64,000 nucleotides of DNA. Origin: Bathynomus jamesi (lineage: Eukaryota > Arthropoda > Malacostraca > Isopoda > Cirolanidae). How positions within the stretch are numbered: the stretch's first letter is position 1; every line of letters starts with the position of its first letter. Under the pieces are notes generated by a model. It saw only the letters and a program-made list of their open reading frames with translations. It searched no databases and was not told the origin of the DNA. The stretch covers positions 1 through 64,000 of the forward strand of contig JAJOZX010000088.1 of NCBI GenBank assembly GCA_023014485.1, read 5' to 3'. Below, in pieces: positions 1 to 12,750 of this stretch. The position numbers were made by a program, and so were the translations under genes.

Positions 1-1030
1 GAATTAAAAAATCACCAACCGATCATCCAAGCTATCCATGAGTCCTGCCATTTATCCTCTAAGCTATGGACTTCTTGTACGAAAACGTCTGTCTGTAGCT
101 CCACTTAACTTCGACATACAGTATTATTTCTAATGAATTGTATATATTTCTATCCTTAGTTATGAACTGTCATTGTATTAATAATATTTGTCATATGACT
201 GTAGTCTCCCATAAACATTTTCATTTTCATTTTCATATATATTAATATATATTATATATATATATATATATAATAGCAACATTTCGAAACAAAAGCATCT
301 GAACCACAGGCGGCTCGACCTGCGTCAACGTCTTCCGTTGTAGAAGACATTTGATTAGTTGTTACAATTCACTCACGAAGATTGATCACTGTATCTTGTC
401 AGTATTAGTTCTTGATGAAGACAAGTCGTTTTATTTAATGAGATACAATGGAATACAGTTTCAATTTTATTGTTTTGTATTACTACTTCATTTCCTTCTA
501 GTTTGTAGGATCGAAGGATTTATCACAATATACGTTATTAACATATATACTAAAGAGATATTGTAAATAACGAAAGCGAATGTATATTAAAAATATGTAA
601 AGATAACGCGTATAATGATGCTTTAATAAGCTTATGGCAATTTAGATATGCTTATTTATGGTAAAATCTGTTGCACGCACTTATCGTAATAGCTCCAATA
701 AATAAAGGACAGAGCGCTACCTCACTCGTAGCGTTATAATGAGTTATGAGTTCATTTCGGTATTGAGTGTTTGCTCCATATTCTAACCCTGCAATTTGTA
801 TCTGGAATTACTTTAGTACAGCCCCGATGGCCCTCATTATTATGCGTCACATACTCGATGGTGGAACTGTTTGGGAATTGAATATTCGGCAATGAAATGC
901 TTTGGATTACTAATTAAGCTTTTATTTACCTTATTTTTCTGACATTTAAATGCTTTTTTTGTCAAAGGCTCCATTCGTCTGTTTATGTGATAAATTTTAG
1001 TTACAGCGTGACGTTTATCACGCTTTAACA
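1..1030. other. AT-rich sequence without a recognisable gene
   Basis: No conserved protein or RNA is visible on either strand. It contains a (TA)n tract at about 236-271. Short open frames here are under 75 codons and look random. Confidence 0.6.
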
Positions 1031-1050
1031 AGATGTGTATATACAGTATT

Positions 1051-1085
1051 TCTCTCTCTCTCTCCTCTCTCTCTCTCCTCTCTCC
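1051..1085. repeat. (CT)n microsatellite
   Basis: An interrupted run of TCTCTC/CTCC. It lies just beyond the 3' end of the minus-strand LINE that begins at 3990. Confidence 0.9.
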
Positions 1086-1096
1086 ATTTAAACCAA

Positions 1097-3990
1097 GGAT
1101 GAAGGGTGAATGCCCGCAAAAGCGCCCCCCCCCCTATAGAAGAAGAGAGCCAAAATCAAGGTCCAGGGTTTTCGAGATGCCAAGACACTCTGCGTTTGCA
1201 AGATTGGAAGTCATAACAGAGGAAAAATGGATTGAGGAAGATTGTTCCAGGTTCACACGGTTGTAGATAAAAGATTGAAAATCCGATTAACACTTGAGTT
1301 AGGATTGGGCAGAAAGGAATGAGAATGTGTCGAAAGTTTGGTACTGCATGCAGTTAGAGAGTTCAGAATAGCAGTGTCCGTTATAAATATGATAGTAAAG
1401 AGAGAGTGAGGCGGCGAAGAGAGAGAGGGATTGAAGACAGTGAGTGAGAGGCGGGGAATTAATGGGACGAAAAGCCTTTGATTTCACCTGGTCAAGTACG
1501 GCTGTGTGGGTTGTGCCACGCCATACATGAAGCATACTCCATGCAGGGGCGGACAAGACCCCTGTATCAGAGAGAGCAACTGAGAGGGTATGAAAACTGC
1601 GGAAGTGGTACAGCACACCTAAACTCTTAGCTGTTCTAGAAAGAGAGTATATGTGATCTTTCCGGAAAAATCACAAGAAAAGGAAACGCCAAGAATGTTA
1701 AGAGAAGAGGAAGGATTCAGTTGTTTGTTGTTGAAGGTAAGGGAATGTACGTGTAGAAGACTGTGACGAGTAGACAAATGAAGGAACTGAGTTTTTGAGG
1801 CATTGAAAGCCACAAGGTTTTCTCTGCCCCAATCAGAGATAGCAGAAAGATCAGAGGTCAGGTGTATCATAGCCGTCCCACGCGAATCGTGGAGTGACTG
1901 CTTTGTGAATTTGTGAAGAAGTGAAGAGAGGAATCATCGGCATAGGAGTGAACAGGACAGGAAGTGCGAATTAAAAGATCACTGATAAATAGTTCGTAAA
2001 AAGGAAAAGAGTGGGTGACAGGACAGAACCCTGAAGAACACCACTGTTAATAGCTTTAGGAGAAGAACAGTGGCCATCTATAACTGCAGCTATAGATCGT
2101 CTAGAAAGGAAATTAGAGATAAGGGCACATATAGAAGGATAGAAACCGAAGGAGGACGGTTTGGAAGTTAAAGATTTGTGCCAGACTCTATCAAAAGCTT
2201 TTGATATGTCTAACGCAAAAGCGAAAGTTTCACCGAAATCCCAAGAGGAGGATGACTAAGAGACAGAGAGATATGCAAGAAGATCGCCAGTAGAGCGTCC
2301 CTTGCGGAACCGATATTGACGATATCAAAGAAGATTGTGGAAAAAAAAGTTTTTAAGAATCTTCCTATTAAGGATAGATTCATAACCTTTAGAAATGCAA
2401 TCAATCAAAGCAATTGGACGATAGTTAGAGAGTTGAGAGTGGTCACCCTTCTTTTGGACAGGCTGAATGAAAGCGAACTTCCAGCAGGAAGGAAAAGTAC
2501 CAGATGAAAGACAAAGACGAAAGAGTTTGCCTAGGCAGGGTGTCAGAACAGAAACACAGTTCTTACGAACAACAGGAGGAACACTATCAGGACCGTACGC
2601 CTTTCTAGAGTTCAGCCCAGATAGGGCAGAAGGAATAAGTCAGAGGTGGGAGGAGGAGATGGAGAAACAGCACCGAAATCGTCTATGGTTGAGTTGGAGG
2701 AGAAAGTTTGAGCGAAGTTCAGCTTTGTCAGAAGAAGAGACGGCAACTGAGCTGTTGGAATGGAAAAGAGGAGGGAAAGAAGAGTAAGTAAAGTTGCTGG
2801 AGAGGTTCTTAGCTTCATGCCAGAAAGGTTTTCACATTTTTGTCGGATGAAGGAATTTGGCGTGTCGAAGAACAGATTTTGCACGATAACGGACAGAAAT
2901 TTAAGCTGAATGAGAGTCAGGATTTGGATGGCGACGGTACCTTCTGAAAGACTCCTCTCTGTTGCGGATAGCATTAGAACAAGTAAAGTTAAACCAAGGT
3001 TTTTTTGCATTAGTTGTTCGAATAGAATATGGAATGTATAGTACGCCTTCATGTCCGAGAGAAGCAGTAATCATTCCATGGGAAATCACATAAGTACTAC
3101 CTAAGGGCCCCCTAATCAGTAGCGCCAAAGTGCCATAAGCACCTCCTCTTGGGAGGATCCAAAAGTCGAATTGGAGCGATAGGTCAGGAAACAGATATAA
3201 GATTGTCGGAGGAGGAGCCCAACGGAAAAAGTTTGACAGAGTAAGAAAAAGATCAGAAGTAAGAAATAAATTCAGAATGTTCGGTTTATCTCGAAGGCGA
3301 TCGAGGATACGAGTAGGGTGCTGTACAATATGCTCTAGGTCATTCAGGATAGAAAAGTTGTAAGCTAGTTCACCAAGGATGTTAGTGGAATGGGAGGAAA
3401 ACCAAAGGTGGTGGTGAACATTGAAATCTCCTAAAATGGAGATTTCGGCAAAGGGAGAGTGGGAAAAAATGTATTCCACTTTGGAAGTGAGGTAGTCAAA
3501 GAATTTTGGATAGGCAGTAGAATTAGAAGAGTAAACAGCGCAGATGTATTTAGTTTGAGATTGGCATGTAAGCCGTAGGCCAGAGAGCATAGAATTCAGA
3601 GGATTCGAGTTTGGTAATACGAGAACAAGTTAGGTCATTGCGTACATACAGTATACGCAACATCCACCTTTGGAGTGAAATTGAGTATAGGGAAAGTAAA
3701 AGGGTACAGAAAAGGGGTTGTTGTCAGTCGTCCCAGGCACCTGAGGTTTAGTGAGGAAAAGAAGATGAGATTTGGAGGATGTTCAACAGATTGAAAATTT
3801 GAGAAAAGGCCACGAATTTGCAGACGTTTATGAAAAGTGAATCAAGCAGAGCCCCAGAACATCTCGAATGGGCGGTATCAGATCCATCCCCGCTGCTCGA
3901 GTCTGCGTTCCTGGTATCGGCAGTGGGGGAAGCCAGAAGTGCAACCATTATGGTCCCCTCCCCAGCGGGACCTAATTGTATATTTTTTAC
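1097..3990 (-). pseudogene. Decayed APE-type non-LTR retrotransposon (LINE), copy 1
   Basis: This is a minus-strand LINE polyprotein relic. From its 5' side it shows an apurinic endonuclease domain (about 3800-2900; the [14 protein letters not shown] signature and a [16 protein letters not shown] segment), a linker, then reverse transcriptase motifs ALDISKAFDRVW (near 2200), LQGSVLSPTL (near 2020) and YADD (near 1937). The C-terminal region follows, with HVWRGTTHTAVLDQVKSKAF (about 1540) and a GHCYSELSNCM segment. The reading frame changes many times and contains stops, so it is dead. The family is abundant in decapod genomes; the exact clade (jockey- or CR1-like) cannot be settled by eye. 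The same element recurs at 28341-31090, and both copies start their shared 3' end with a similar GGATGA...GGTGAATGCCC block, which supports the low-coordinate boundary. Confidence 0.85.
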
Positions 3991-4600
3991 TCTCCTATAT
4001 CAATGAAGATATAATGATGCAAACAAATCCAATTAGTAATTTTATAGGCGTTTCCTATGGTTCTTGCACTCTAAATGTAGAAAATGTAGATTAGCAAAAA
4101 TCTTATCAGGTTATTTAGTAATTTTTAATAGATTTTCATAAAATTTACTTTAGTACTACTATCATTATGTTTGTAGCTGCTACTGTAGAGTATTAATCAC
4201 AAAATATTCATGAATGGAATAACAACATGTCCAATTAATTAAAAAAGTCCCGTCAAGGAACGCAATGTTTTTTTACTGATATGTATCACAAAGAGACCTG
4301 GAGTTTTAAAACAAGACGTTTTTGAACCGACTCTACGACTCTGGTTTTATATTGTTACCTAAACATTTTTAATGTAATTTACAATTTACTCTTTAAACGT
4401 AAGAAATAATTTAACTGAAAACACTAAACTAACTGGTAAATTATGTGATACCAAATAAAAATAGTAAAATTTACAAAGAAATTTTTTTAAGGGAGACAGG
4501 AAAGGATTTATTTTGTTTGTGTAGTGAAGAATTTTATTTGAAAATTTCACGAACAATTTTCTTTCATGTCAATTAAATTTTTTTAAATAAGTTTCTTTTC
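3991..4600. other. AT-rich spacer, nothing recognised
   Basis: No conserved coding frame, RNA or terminal repeat was seen between the two LINE relics. Confidence 0.5.
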
Positions 4601-4609
4601 ACTCTCTCT

Positions 4610-4642
<33 letters not shown>
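4600..4642. repeat. (CT)n microsatellite
   Basis: A CTCTCT run with one interruption, directly before a LINE fragment. Confidence 0.92.
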
Positions 4643-4646
<4 letters not shown>

Positions 4647-4654
4647 GACTGGAA

Positions 4655-5600
4655 ATTAGCAAATGTAACATCAATCTTTAAAAAGAGGCGTTATGCGCGA
4701 ACGACCGATCTACGCGATCGATCAATTGCGCTGCACAGTTGATGGATCCATCTTTCGCGCACACATCGATCGATCGCTGTGCAGAAGATGGGCAAAATGA
4801 GCAATGAGGAGGACGTAAGAACGCTTCAAAATGGTCTTCATAGGTTGAGCGAACAGTCTGCCATTTAGTTTGGACAAATGTAAGGTAATGCACATAGGTT
4901 ACAAGAACTTGAAGACCGATTGCTCTCTGTTGGGGAGAAACTTGACTGAGACTGATCTAAAGAAAGACTTCGGAGTTTATATTAGTAATGCTCTCAAACC
5001 GTCGAAGCAGTGTGTAGAAGTCGAAAAAGGGCCTTAAAAATACTAAGTTATATTAAAAGACAGTTCCAATTTAGAAACGAGGAGATTGTAATATCTCTTT
5101 ATAGTTAGACCTCAATTCAAATATTGTGTGCAGTTTTGGTCTCTGTCCCTTAGGAAGGATATAGAAGGGTTGGAAAGGTACAAGCAAAGGCCACAAACTT
5201 AATCCCTTGAATGAGACTGCAAAACTACCACCGAAGATTAGAACGGTTAAATCGGTTTACCTTGTCAGCTTATTCAAGTTTTCAAGATGTTCAATGGAAT
5301 AGACAGGGTTGATTATGGGAAATTATTCTCATTTAATAACAATTTGATAAAAAATAAGGCTTTAAATTGGAACTAAAAATACTTAATACCGCCATCTGTG
5401 GTAATTTCTTCTCCCATAAAATAATTAATATATGGAAACAACTTCCATCAGAGATTGTTTCAAGGCAAAGTGTAAATTTAATATGTTTAAAAATAGGCTG
5501 GATAAAATTCTGAATACACCCTGGGTTTAAAACTGTCTCCACATATAACATAATTTAAGAAATCAATTAAATAAGTATTTTGTAAATAGTATTATAACGT
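4655..5600 (+). pseudogene. Rearranged CR1-like LINE reverse transcriptase fragment
   Basis: Plus-strand frames read DWKLANVTSIFKK (4659-4690), then after about 180 bp of unrelated sequence resume with SLDKCKVMHIGYKNLKTD (about 4867-4920), a GVYISNALKPSKQC segment, and a C-terminal FFSHKIINIWKQLPSEIVSRQ segment (about 5410-5465). These match the thumb and C-terminal region of CR1-like reverse transcriptases. Compared with the better copy at 53456-56253, the palm core is missing, so this is internally deleted and frameshifted. The 4690-4860 interval, with GATCGATCGATC-like runs, may be a separate insertion or filler. Confidence 0.7.
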
Positions 5601-5928
5601 AATTCTGCGGGAGTTTGTTTAAACATTTCCTCCTACACTTCGTCCTCCCCTCACTTTAGAGAGAAGTCGCTGGTTGATTATGCCCTACAAAGCATGATCA
5701 ACCATCGAGGAACTCATTTTTTTCATCATTTTCCTCATAAACACCTCCAATTGGAAGAATCTTGAATTCGACGTAGCAACAACGGGTGATCACCCACGAA
5801 TTATTTTATTTATTAATTTTATTTATTAATTGCTCCTTACTTATTCTGGGAGACGTACGTCGTTATTAAATTACTATTATTAACTCGATATTAATTTCCA
5901 AACGCTTATTTTTTAATTAGTTAATAGC

Positions 5929-6881
5929 ATGGCACCCCTACCAAGTACTTGCAGTCGCTGTAAAGGAAAGTTTGCCGCTTACGCGTTTATTTTGGCTAAT
6001 AATAATAATACTAATCAATTAGTTGCAGGTGGTGCTCAAACATGGAATGGCTGAAGAACGAGCTGGAGCACGAGAGGGAGGCCAGAGTGAGGCTTGAAGA
6101 GAGGGTGGTGCTCCTGACGGCAAAGTTAGAATACCTTGGGCCTTCTGAGAGGAGCTATTCTTCAGTCACGGCCCCTCCTGCCTCAGTTTCTACTAATGAT
6201 ATAAATAATACTAACAACTCTCTCTCGTCCCCTAGTTCCCGATCCTTCTTGCAAGTGCGTAATGGAGCCCCCATTGAGACAACCTAAGACTTGTCTACCG
6301 GTATTAACGAACAATACGTTTTCTGTTTTAGGCGTCGAAGACGTGGATGAACCTGAAATACGACTCGTTGGTGATTCCATTGTTCGAGGGTAGCTCGAGG
6401 AATTCTGCGGGAGGAACCCCCGTGGTAGGCACCGTTACTGCTACCCTGGTGCAAGGGTGGAGGATATAACTAATAGTGTTGATTTTTTTTACAGACAGAA
6501 CCTCTGAGGACACAACGTATGTTATTCACGTCGGTACTAATAACGTTCTAAATTCTAGGTCGAGATGCTGAATAGGTACACGGACTTACGAGAGCGACTA
6601 AAGGAAAAAAACTAAGATTGTTTTAACAGGTATACTTCCTCGAATTCCAACGTGACGAGTTCTACAGCAAGGCGACCTATATTAACAATAACCTAAAGTC
6701 ACTTTGTCAACAGGAAGGCGTGCATTTTGCGAATTTTTGGAGCAGTTTCTACGGAAGGAGGGACTTGTTCCTCGGAGATGGACTTCACCTTAATGACGTT
6801 CGAGCTGCGCGTTTAGGAAGATTATTTCTAAATACTGTTTCTTCTTTTCAGGCTGCCGTAACTCGAACGGTCCCGGCGTAA
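5929..6881 (+). pseudogene. CR1-like LINE ORF1 with esterase (SGNH) domain, copy 1
   Basis: ORF1 of a CR1-like retrotransposon. An ATG at 5929 opens a short segment with a CSRCKGKF zinc-binding-like motif. After a frameshift the frame from 6042 gives a charged coiled coil (ELEHEREARVRLEERVVLL), then a Ser/Thr-rich linker. The SGNH hydrolase fold follows: LVGDSIVRG (about 6365-6392), HVGTNN (about 6520-6545) and GDGLHLND (about 6775-6800), which carry the Ser, Asn and Asp/His positions of this family. ORF1 esterase domains are known in CR1-like LINEs, where ORF1 products bind RNA and may act on lipids or aid particle entry to the nucleus. Several frameshifts make it non-functional. A 5'-truncated relative lies at 53046-53405. 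Confidence 0.8.
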
Positions 6882-6925
6882 TTTCCTTAAAATTCCCTTG
6901 CGCGCGCGAAGGTATCGCGGTTACA

Positions 6926-8144
6926 AAAAATGTGAAGGTCCTATCCTTAAATGCTCGTAGCCTACGAAATAAAAATAATCGAATTATTTTCTTTAATTGC
7001 TTGTAAAGACTATGATTTAATTGGATAAATGAATCGTGGCTTAGCACTGAAACACGTGACTTTGTAGGGGAGTATCAAATTAGAGGTTTAGACTTTTTGT
7101 TAAAACAGAATAGGTATGCGAAGAGGCGGTGTTTGTTGTATATCAAAGATAATATTGCGAACGTTATAGAAGTAAAGCACACAATTCCAGAACCGATAGA
7201 TTCGACTATAGCAGAACTTAAATTGACGATTTCAAACTTGTTGTTGCCGTTATATATAGCCTCCCTAATCACACAGCTGATACGGCCGAAGCGTTATACC
7301 GTGAACTTAGAGAATAATAGGTAGTGAGCAGGCCTTAGTTATGGGTGACTTTAATTGCGCCAACGTGGATTACGATATAGTGAGGGAGAGGTAAGGTAAT
7401 CGTTTAGTTAATTTTCTCGAGGATAGCTATCTTATTCAAAGGGTCAGGGAACCTACGAGGTTGGACAGTATTTTAGATTTCATAATAACTACGGACGATA
7501 GGCTAATTACTGATCTTCAAGTAATAGAACCTTTAAGCAATAGCGATCACAATATGGTAGAGTTTGTCCTCTCAGTAAGTCACTCGAAACCAGCTAACTC
7601 GACTAAAATTCCTAACTTCCAGCACGCAGACTTTTGTGAATTTAGAAATGAATTGTCACACATCAAATGGGAAAAAGTAATGGGGATCTCCAACGCCAAA
7701 ATAATGTGGGAATCGTTTCAAACAGTATTTAGGACAATAAATGAGGAATGTGTACCGTACAAGATGAAGCGTGCGAAAGTAAATAACAAGCCCTTGTGGT
7801 TTACTTCTAGAGTAGTGGATATTATAAGGAGTAGAGATAAGAGCGCTTATAGGCTACATAAGTGCGATAAAGACAATTTGTGGCTATGAAAAAATTATAT
7901 ACTCTAAGGCGTGAAGCGAAAAGGGTAATAAAAAAGTCCAAGCGCGAATTTGAAATCTCCATAGCTCGTGACGGCAAAAAAACCCCAAGCGATTCTTTCA
8001 ATACGTCAGTAATAAGAATCCAGTAAAGAGTGTCTTGGGGCCGTTGAAAATCCTGACAGAGAGCAAGTTTCTGAAAACAAGCAAATGACTACCCTGCTAA
8101 ACGAATTTTTTGCTTCAGTTTTTACAGTAGAAGATGTAACGAAT
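6926..8144 (+). pseudogene. CR1-like LINE ORF2, endonuclease half (copy 1)
   Basis: The N-terminal half of the endonuclease/reverse transcriptase polyprotein. Recognisable pieces are NESWLSTETRDFVGEYQI (about 7030-7082), GDFNCANVDY (about 7343-7372), SNSDHNMVEFVLS (about 7538-7578) and the linker with KPLWFTSRVVDIIRSRDKSA (about 7789-7850). The catalytic GDFN and SDHN motifs of the APE endonuclease are intact here, but the frame is broken many times. It stops abruptly at 8144, where a BEL/Pao element starts; the same ORF resumes at 14188 beyond that element. Confidence 0.85.
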
Positions 8145-8859
8145 TATGGAAAACTGATGAGTGGGTAGTTGGGAGGTAACGAAAATGGTTCACTGAGTAG
8201 GTAGGTAGTTAATCTAACAATTATTAAATTCCTTTTATGTCAATAACTGGGTGGATGAAACCAATTGGTTGCTCACCAGAGTTATTCTCCACATTTTATA
8301 TACTGTGTGAGAAGAGCGTGCTCGGTAATAGATATACATTACCGATCAACCAACCGGGGAAAAAACCAAGACAACGCTGGTGGAAAAAGCCCCGCGAAGA
8401 GGAGAACAAAGGAGAACGAAAACGAAGAACGGGGCGAGAGGACGCAACTGGAGAAGGGACGAGAACAGACACCGAAGAAAGATCCCCACCAGCAAGTACG
8501 CTCTCGACAATTATACAAGGAGAAAAGAGACTCTCTAATAACTAGCAGTAAGTGACTAATTGTGTTTTTAACCCAGGTTTACATAGATTCATTAAATTAA
8601 GCTGGGTCAGACAACTTAGGCCTACATTGTGGCCTAAGACCAGCATCAACTCATAGCTTAACAAAGGTGAAGGTAGATTGCCCTAACCTAATTTGGTGAG
8701 GAATCCTACTGTGGACCTCAATTTATCTGCCCGCTCTGGACCATTTCCGGAATCTCTAGGCTGACCCCTACAGGGCTAGACTTAATCTACTCTATAGTTA
8801 GACTGGAGATATAAGGGGTGGGTTAATTGTGGACCAATTCATACAGAGCATTTTTCGCA
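8145..8859 (+). repeat. 5' long terminal repeat of BEL/Pao element 1
   Basis: About 715 bp, starting TATGGAAAACTGATG and ending ATTTTTCGCA. It matches 13479-14183 with scattered substitutions and small indels, mostly in the A/G-rich stretch near 8400-8470. The first CA-ending base is followed at once by TTGGTGGTCCGTGTG, a candidate primer binding site since it holds TGG, the complement of a tRNA 3' end. Confidence 0.9.
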
Positions 8860-9387
8860 TTGGTGGTCCGTGTGTGGGGAATTTACAAACCTTAACCTTA
8901 CTTGAAAAAATTGCAGAATTAGGCTAAATGGTCTAGCCTAAGCCTAACCTAATCAAGCCTAATACAAACTTGCCTAATTAGGTCTACAACCTAGGGCCTA
9001 ACTAGGAAACATTTACATTTAAGGAGTCTCATTCTCTTATAAGCTTAGACCTGAGTGACACATAAGTACTTGGGGGGGATTAAACCAAATTTAAAACTTG
9101 ACTGTTTTGTCTGTGATCTCTCTTCTCTGGTAATTTCTTCTTGTCCTATATTTCATTACGATCCTCAGTTAAACAACATTAGTGAACAAGCATTTAAAAT
9201 GCATACAACTCCAAGCATCCAATTCTTCTTTTAAGGAAGAATCACTCAACAGATTTTTTCAACAGGCACATGCATTCCTTGCAATCTGTGTGTATATATA
9301 TGTATATATACACTGTACTCTTTACATGTGCCACAAATACACTCAACCTATCTGAACATGAGCAAGGATTGCATGGGTTACTCAAAA
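8860..9387 (+). other. BEL/Pao leader, no gag found
   Basis: This stretch between the primer site and the tandem array should lead into gag, but no Gag-like frame is visible in it. Confidence 0.55.
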
Positions 9388-10012
9388 GGGTCTTATGGCC
9401 TACTTTGGCCATAGCCCAAACACTGAACCTTGGTCTTATGGCCTACTTTGGCCATAGCCCAAACACTGAACCTTGGTCTTATGGCCTACTTGGCCATAGC
9501 CAAACACTGAACCTTGGTCTTATGGCCTACTGTGGCCATGCCAAACAATGAACCTTGGTCTTATGGCCTACTGTGGCCATGGCCAAACAATAAAGGTCTT
9601 ATGGCCTACCTTGGCCATGGGCCAAACAATAAGGGTCTTATGGCCTACCTTGGCCATGGGCCAAACAATAAAGGTCTTATGGCCTACCTTGGCCATGGGC
9701 CAAACAATAAAGGTCTTATGGCCTACCTTGGCCATGGGCCAAACAATAAAGGTCTTATGGCCTACCTTGGCCATGGGCCAAACAATAACCTTGGTCTTAT
9801 GGCTACTGTGGCCATAGCCAAACAATGACCTTGGTCTTTGGCCTACCTTGGCCATGGGCCAAACATAAAGTCTTATGGCCTACCTTGGCCATGGGCCAAA
9901 CATTGTCTTATGGCCTACCTTGGCCATGGGAAAACATTAAAGGGTCTTATGGCCTACCTTGGCCATAGGGAAAACTATTACAAGGGTCTTATGGCCTCCC
10001 TTGGCCAGAGAC
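9388..10012 (+). repeat. Tandem array, about 16 units of 36-45 bp
   Basis: Each unit contains GGTCTTATGGCCTACCTTGG followed by CCATGGGCCAAACA. Units in the middle are 39 bp and nearly identical, whereas the outer units vary in length and sequence, as expected of an array homogenised from the centre. It sits where gag and protease would lie in a complete BEL/Pao element. Open frames through it exist only because the unit length is often a multiple of three. Confidence 0.95.
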
Positions 10013-10182
10013 CAAACAATACAAAATAAGACCCAGACTATGGATAAACCAAAGACTGTTCCCAGAGACCAACTAGCTACAGCCAAACAGACAAAACTTG
10101 ATACTGTAGAATCAAATGTGACCAACTGTAATACATGAACACCTATATTACAGAACTTTAATATAACTGTAGCCTCAAAGAC

Positions 10183-11624
10183 AGTGATAAACACAGTTTG
10201 AATGATTGCCTGATTGAGGGTCCTAATCTCATTTCTGACCTTGTGAAGATCTTACTGAGGTTCAGGTTAGATAAATATGCCGTACAAAGTGACATTTCAA
10301 AGGCATTTTTGAGAATAAATCTTAAAAATGAATATGATAAGAACCAACTTAGGTTCTTATGGTTCAAGGATCCATTTGATTTGAATAAAGGGTTCATAAC
10401 CTATAGATTTAATGTTGTGTTGTTTGGAGCCAATTGCTCACCTAGCCTATTAGCATTGACAATTAGACATCATTTGAACCAGTTTAATAACTCTTTAACA
10501 TTGAACTTCCTTAAGGAACATTTTTACGTAGACAATCTAATAGGCTCAACAACAACAAAATCTGAATTATCTGAAGTCTATGAACACTCTCAAAACATTA
10601 TGCAACAAGGTAACTTTGAACTTAGAGAGTGGATTTCAAATGATGAGGATTTAAACAAAATTTTAAAGGATAATAATGGTCTTACTGAGCCATCAGACAG
10701 AGTTAAAACTTTAGGTATGAACTGGTATTTGGATGCAACTTCTAACAGTCATGATTCAATCTGTACTAAAGGTTTTAAACTTGATGAGGAAGCAAATACT
10801 AAAAGACAAATATTATCAGAGGCTTCCAAAATTTTTGATCCCATGGGTCTATTCCTGCCTTCAACAATAAAATCAAAGATTCTCCTCCAAGAAATTTGGA
10901 GGACAAATGTTGGGTGGGATGATCCAATAACAAATGAAATCAAAAATCTTGGAAGAAGTTAGCTGCTGATTTAACAAAAGTGCAGAACATTAAAATTCAA
11001 AGGTGCTGTGGGTTTAGGGATAAGCCCCAGAGACTTCATGTGTTTGCTGATGCAAGCACACAAGCTTATGGGTGCTGTGCGTATCTTGTAAGTCCTACAG
11101 AAAGTCATCTAATTTATGCAAAAGGGAAAGTTGCACCTCTCAAACCTACCCGAACCATACCTCAATTGGAACTATTGGCTGCTGCATTAGCCATTAAAAC
11201 CATTTCATTGCTTAAGGATGCTTACCATGATGTGAACATAACTGATATCCACATCTGGCTTGACAGTCAGATTTGTCTTGCCTGGATACGGAATGATAGC
11301 ATTAATAGTAAGAATATCTTTGTAAGAAATAGGCTAAAAGAAATAGCTGAAGCTAATGAAAGCCTACAAGTAAACTTTCACTATGTTCCAACTAAACAAA
11401 ATCCAGCAGACTTTCTGACCAGAGGTTTATCCTACAAGTTGTTGAAGTCAAACAAAACTTGGTTTATGGGACCTAAGTGGCTCTGTAATACAGACCAATG
11501 GCCTGTGGAACAAGTTAACTTGACATTAAATTTAATCTTTTCAAATGAAAAGGTTGAACCAATCACTAATTATGAAATTATTCTGATTTCAACAAACTTG
11601 TCAGGGTCACAGCCTACTGTTTGA
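10183..11624 (+). pseudogene. BEL/Pao pol: reverse transcriptase and RNase H
   Basis: The frame from about 10195 carries SLNDCLIEGPNLISDL, SDISKAFLRI (palm, first Asp), LFGANCSPSLL and FYVDNLIGS (the usual YVDD position, here YVDN). After a stop at 10962 the next frame (10980-11624) carries RNase H: HVFADASTQAYG (Asp), TIPQLELLAAAL (Glu), IWLDSQICLAWIR (Asp) and KQNPADFLTRG (Asp). Everything N-terminal of SLNDCL, including the protease, is missing. The order and spacing match the second BEL/Pao element in this window (minus strand, 34688-40038). The broken frame and YVDN change make it non-functional as read. Confidence 0.88.
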
Positions 11625-11754
11625 GGTTTGCTCACAACTGTTTAACTACAATTAACAAACAGCTAAATAAAAACAATCATAATTATACAGAAGTTGCAAC
11701 CAAATACTGGATAGGCCATGCACAACAAAAGAGTACAATAAAGAGTTAGAATTC

Positions 11755-12750
11755 TTGACTAATGGGAAACAAACAAAAGAACCTGTACCATCAGTAGTTG
11801 TGGATCTAAACTTGTTCAGAGATGAGGAAGGCCTTCTAAGGTGTAAAGGGAGATTAGACAAATCAAAACTGTCATACAAAAGCAAACATCCAATCCTTTT
11901 ACCTAGATTTAGCTATTTGACAACATTAATCATCAGAAAACACACAATGATGTACATCATATGGGGGTACCACAGACACTAACTACATTAAGAAAAACTT
12001 ATTGGATACCCAAGGGAAGGATCACTGTTAAAACAGTCCTGAGTGAGTGTGTCACATGTAGGCGTATTCATGCTAGGCCCTATAGGAAACCAAATCCTCC
12101 TGCTTTGCCAGAGGAGAGAGTTACTCTCAACAGACCCTTTGAGACTGTAGGCATTGACTATACAGGAGCATTGACTGTAGGGGTGGTTGACACTGAACAA
12201 AAAATGTACATTGTACTGTTTACATGTGCTGCCTCACGAGCTGTTTATCTGGATGTTGTGGAGGACCTTACAGCAGAATCTTTTGTTGCTGTCTTTAAGA
12301 GATTCTGTGCACGACATTCAGTACCAAGACAGTTTGGACTGACAATGCTACATATTTCAAGGCTGGTGAACAAGTCATCCACGACTTGTTAAGCATGAAC
12401 TCACACAATTATATATACAAAATTCAAACATAAAGTGGAAGTATATTCCGGTTGCCTCTCCTTGGTATGGTTCTATCTGGGAGAGGAATATACAAACAGT
12501 AAAGAATTGCTTGAAGAAAGCAATTGGTAAAAAACAGATACACTTATTTGAGTTGCTCACTCTCCTGGCTGAGATTGAGAACATCATCAACAATAGACCA
12601 CTCACTTATGTGAGTGACAACATTAATGACCCGGAACCATTAACTCCAAATCATTTGATTCGGGGAGAACAAGTTAGTCTCCTGCCGGACTACAATATAG
12701 ACTCTTCAGAAGACCCAAACTGGACTCAACGACATGATGCTCCAGACTAA
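11755..12750 (+). pseudogene. BEL/Pao pol: integrase
   Basis: The integrase section in three frames. The zinc-binding region shows CVTCRRIHARPYRKPN (about 12048-12095). The catalytic core shows VGIDYTGALTV (first Asp, about 12150), a TDNATYF segment (second Asp, about 12340, after a frameshift near 12345) and GSIWERNIQTVK (Glu, about 12470-12505). INNRPLTYVSDN and PLTPNHLIRG follow near 12590-12665 and are typical of the BEL/Pao integrase C-terminus. Stops at 12392 and 12750 disrupt it. Confidence 0.85.

Noticed and set aside
9388..10012. CRISPR-like array or repeat protein
   Set aside because: Units are contiguous without unique spacers, and the genome is eukaryotic. Several frames are open on both strands at once, as expected of a repeat whose unit is near a multiple of three.
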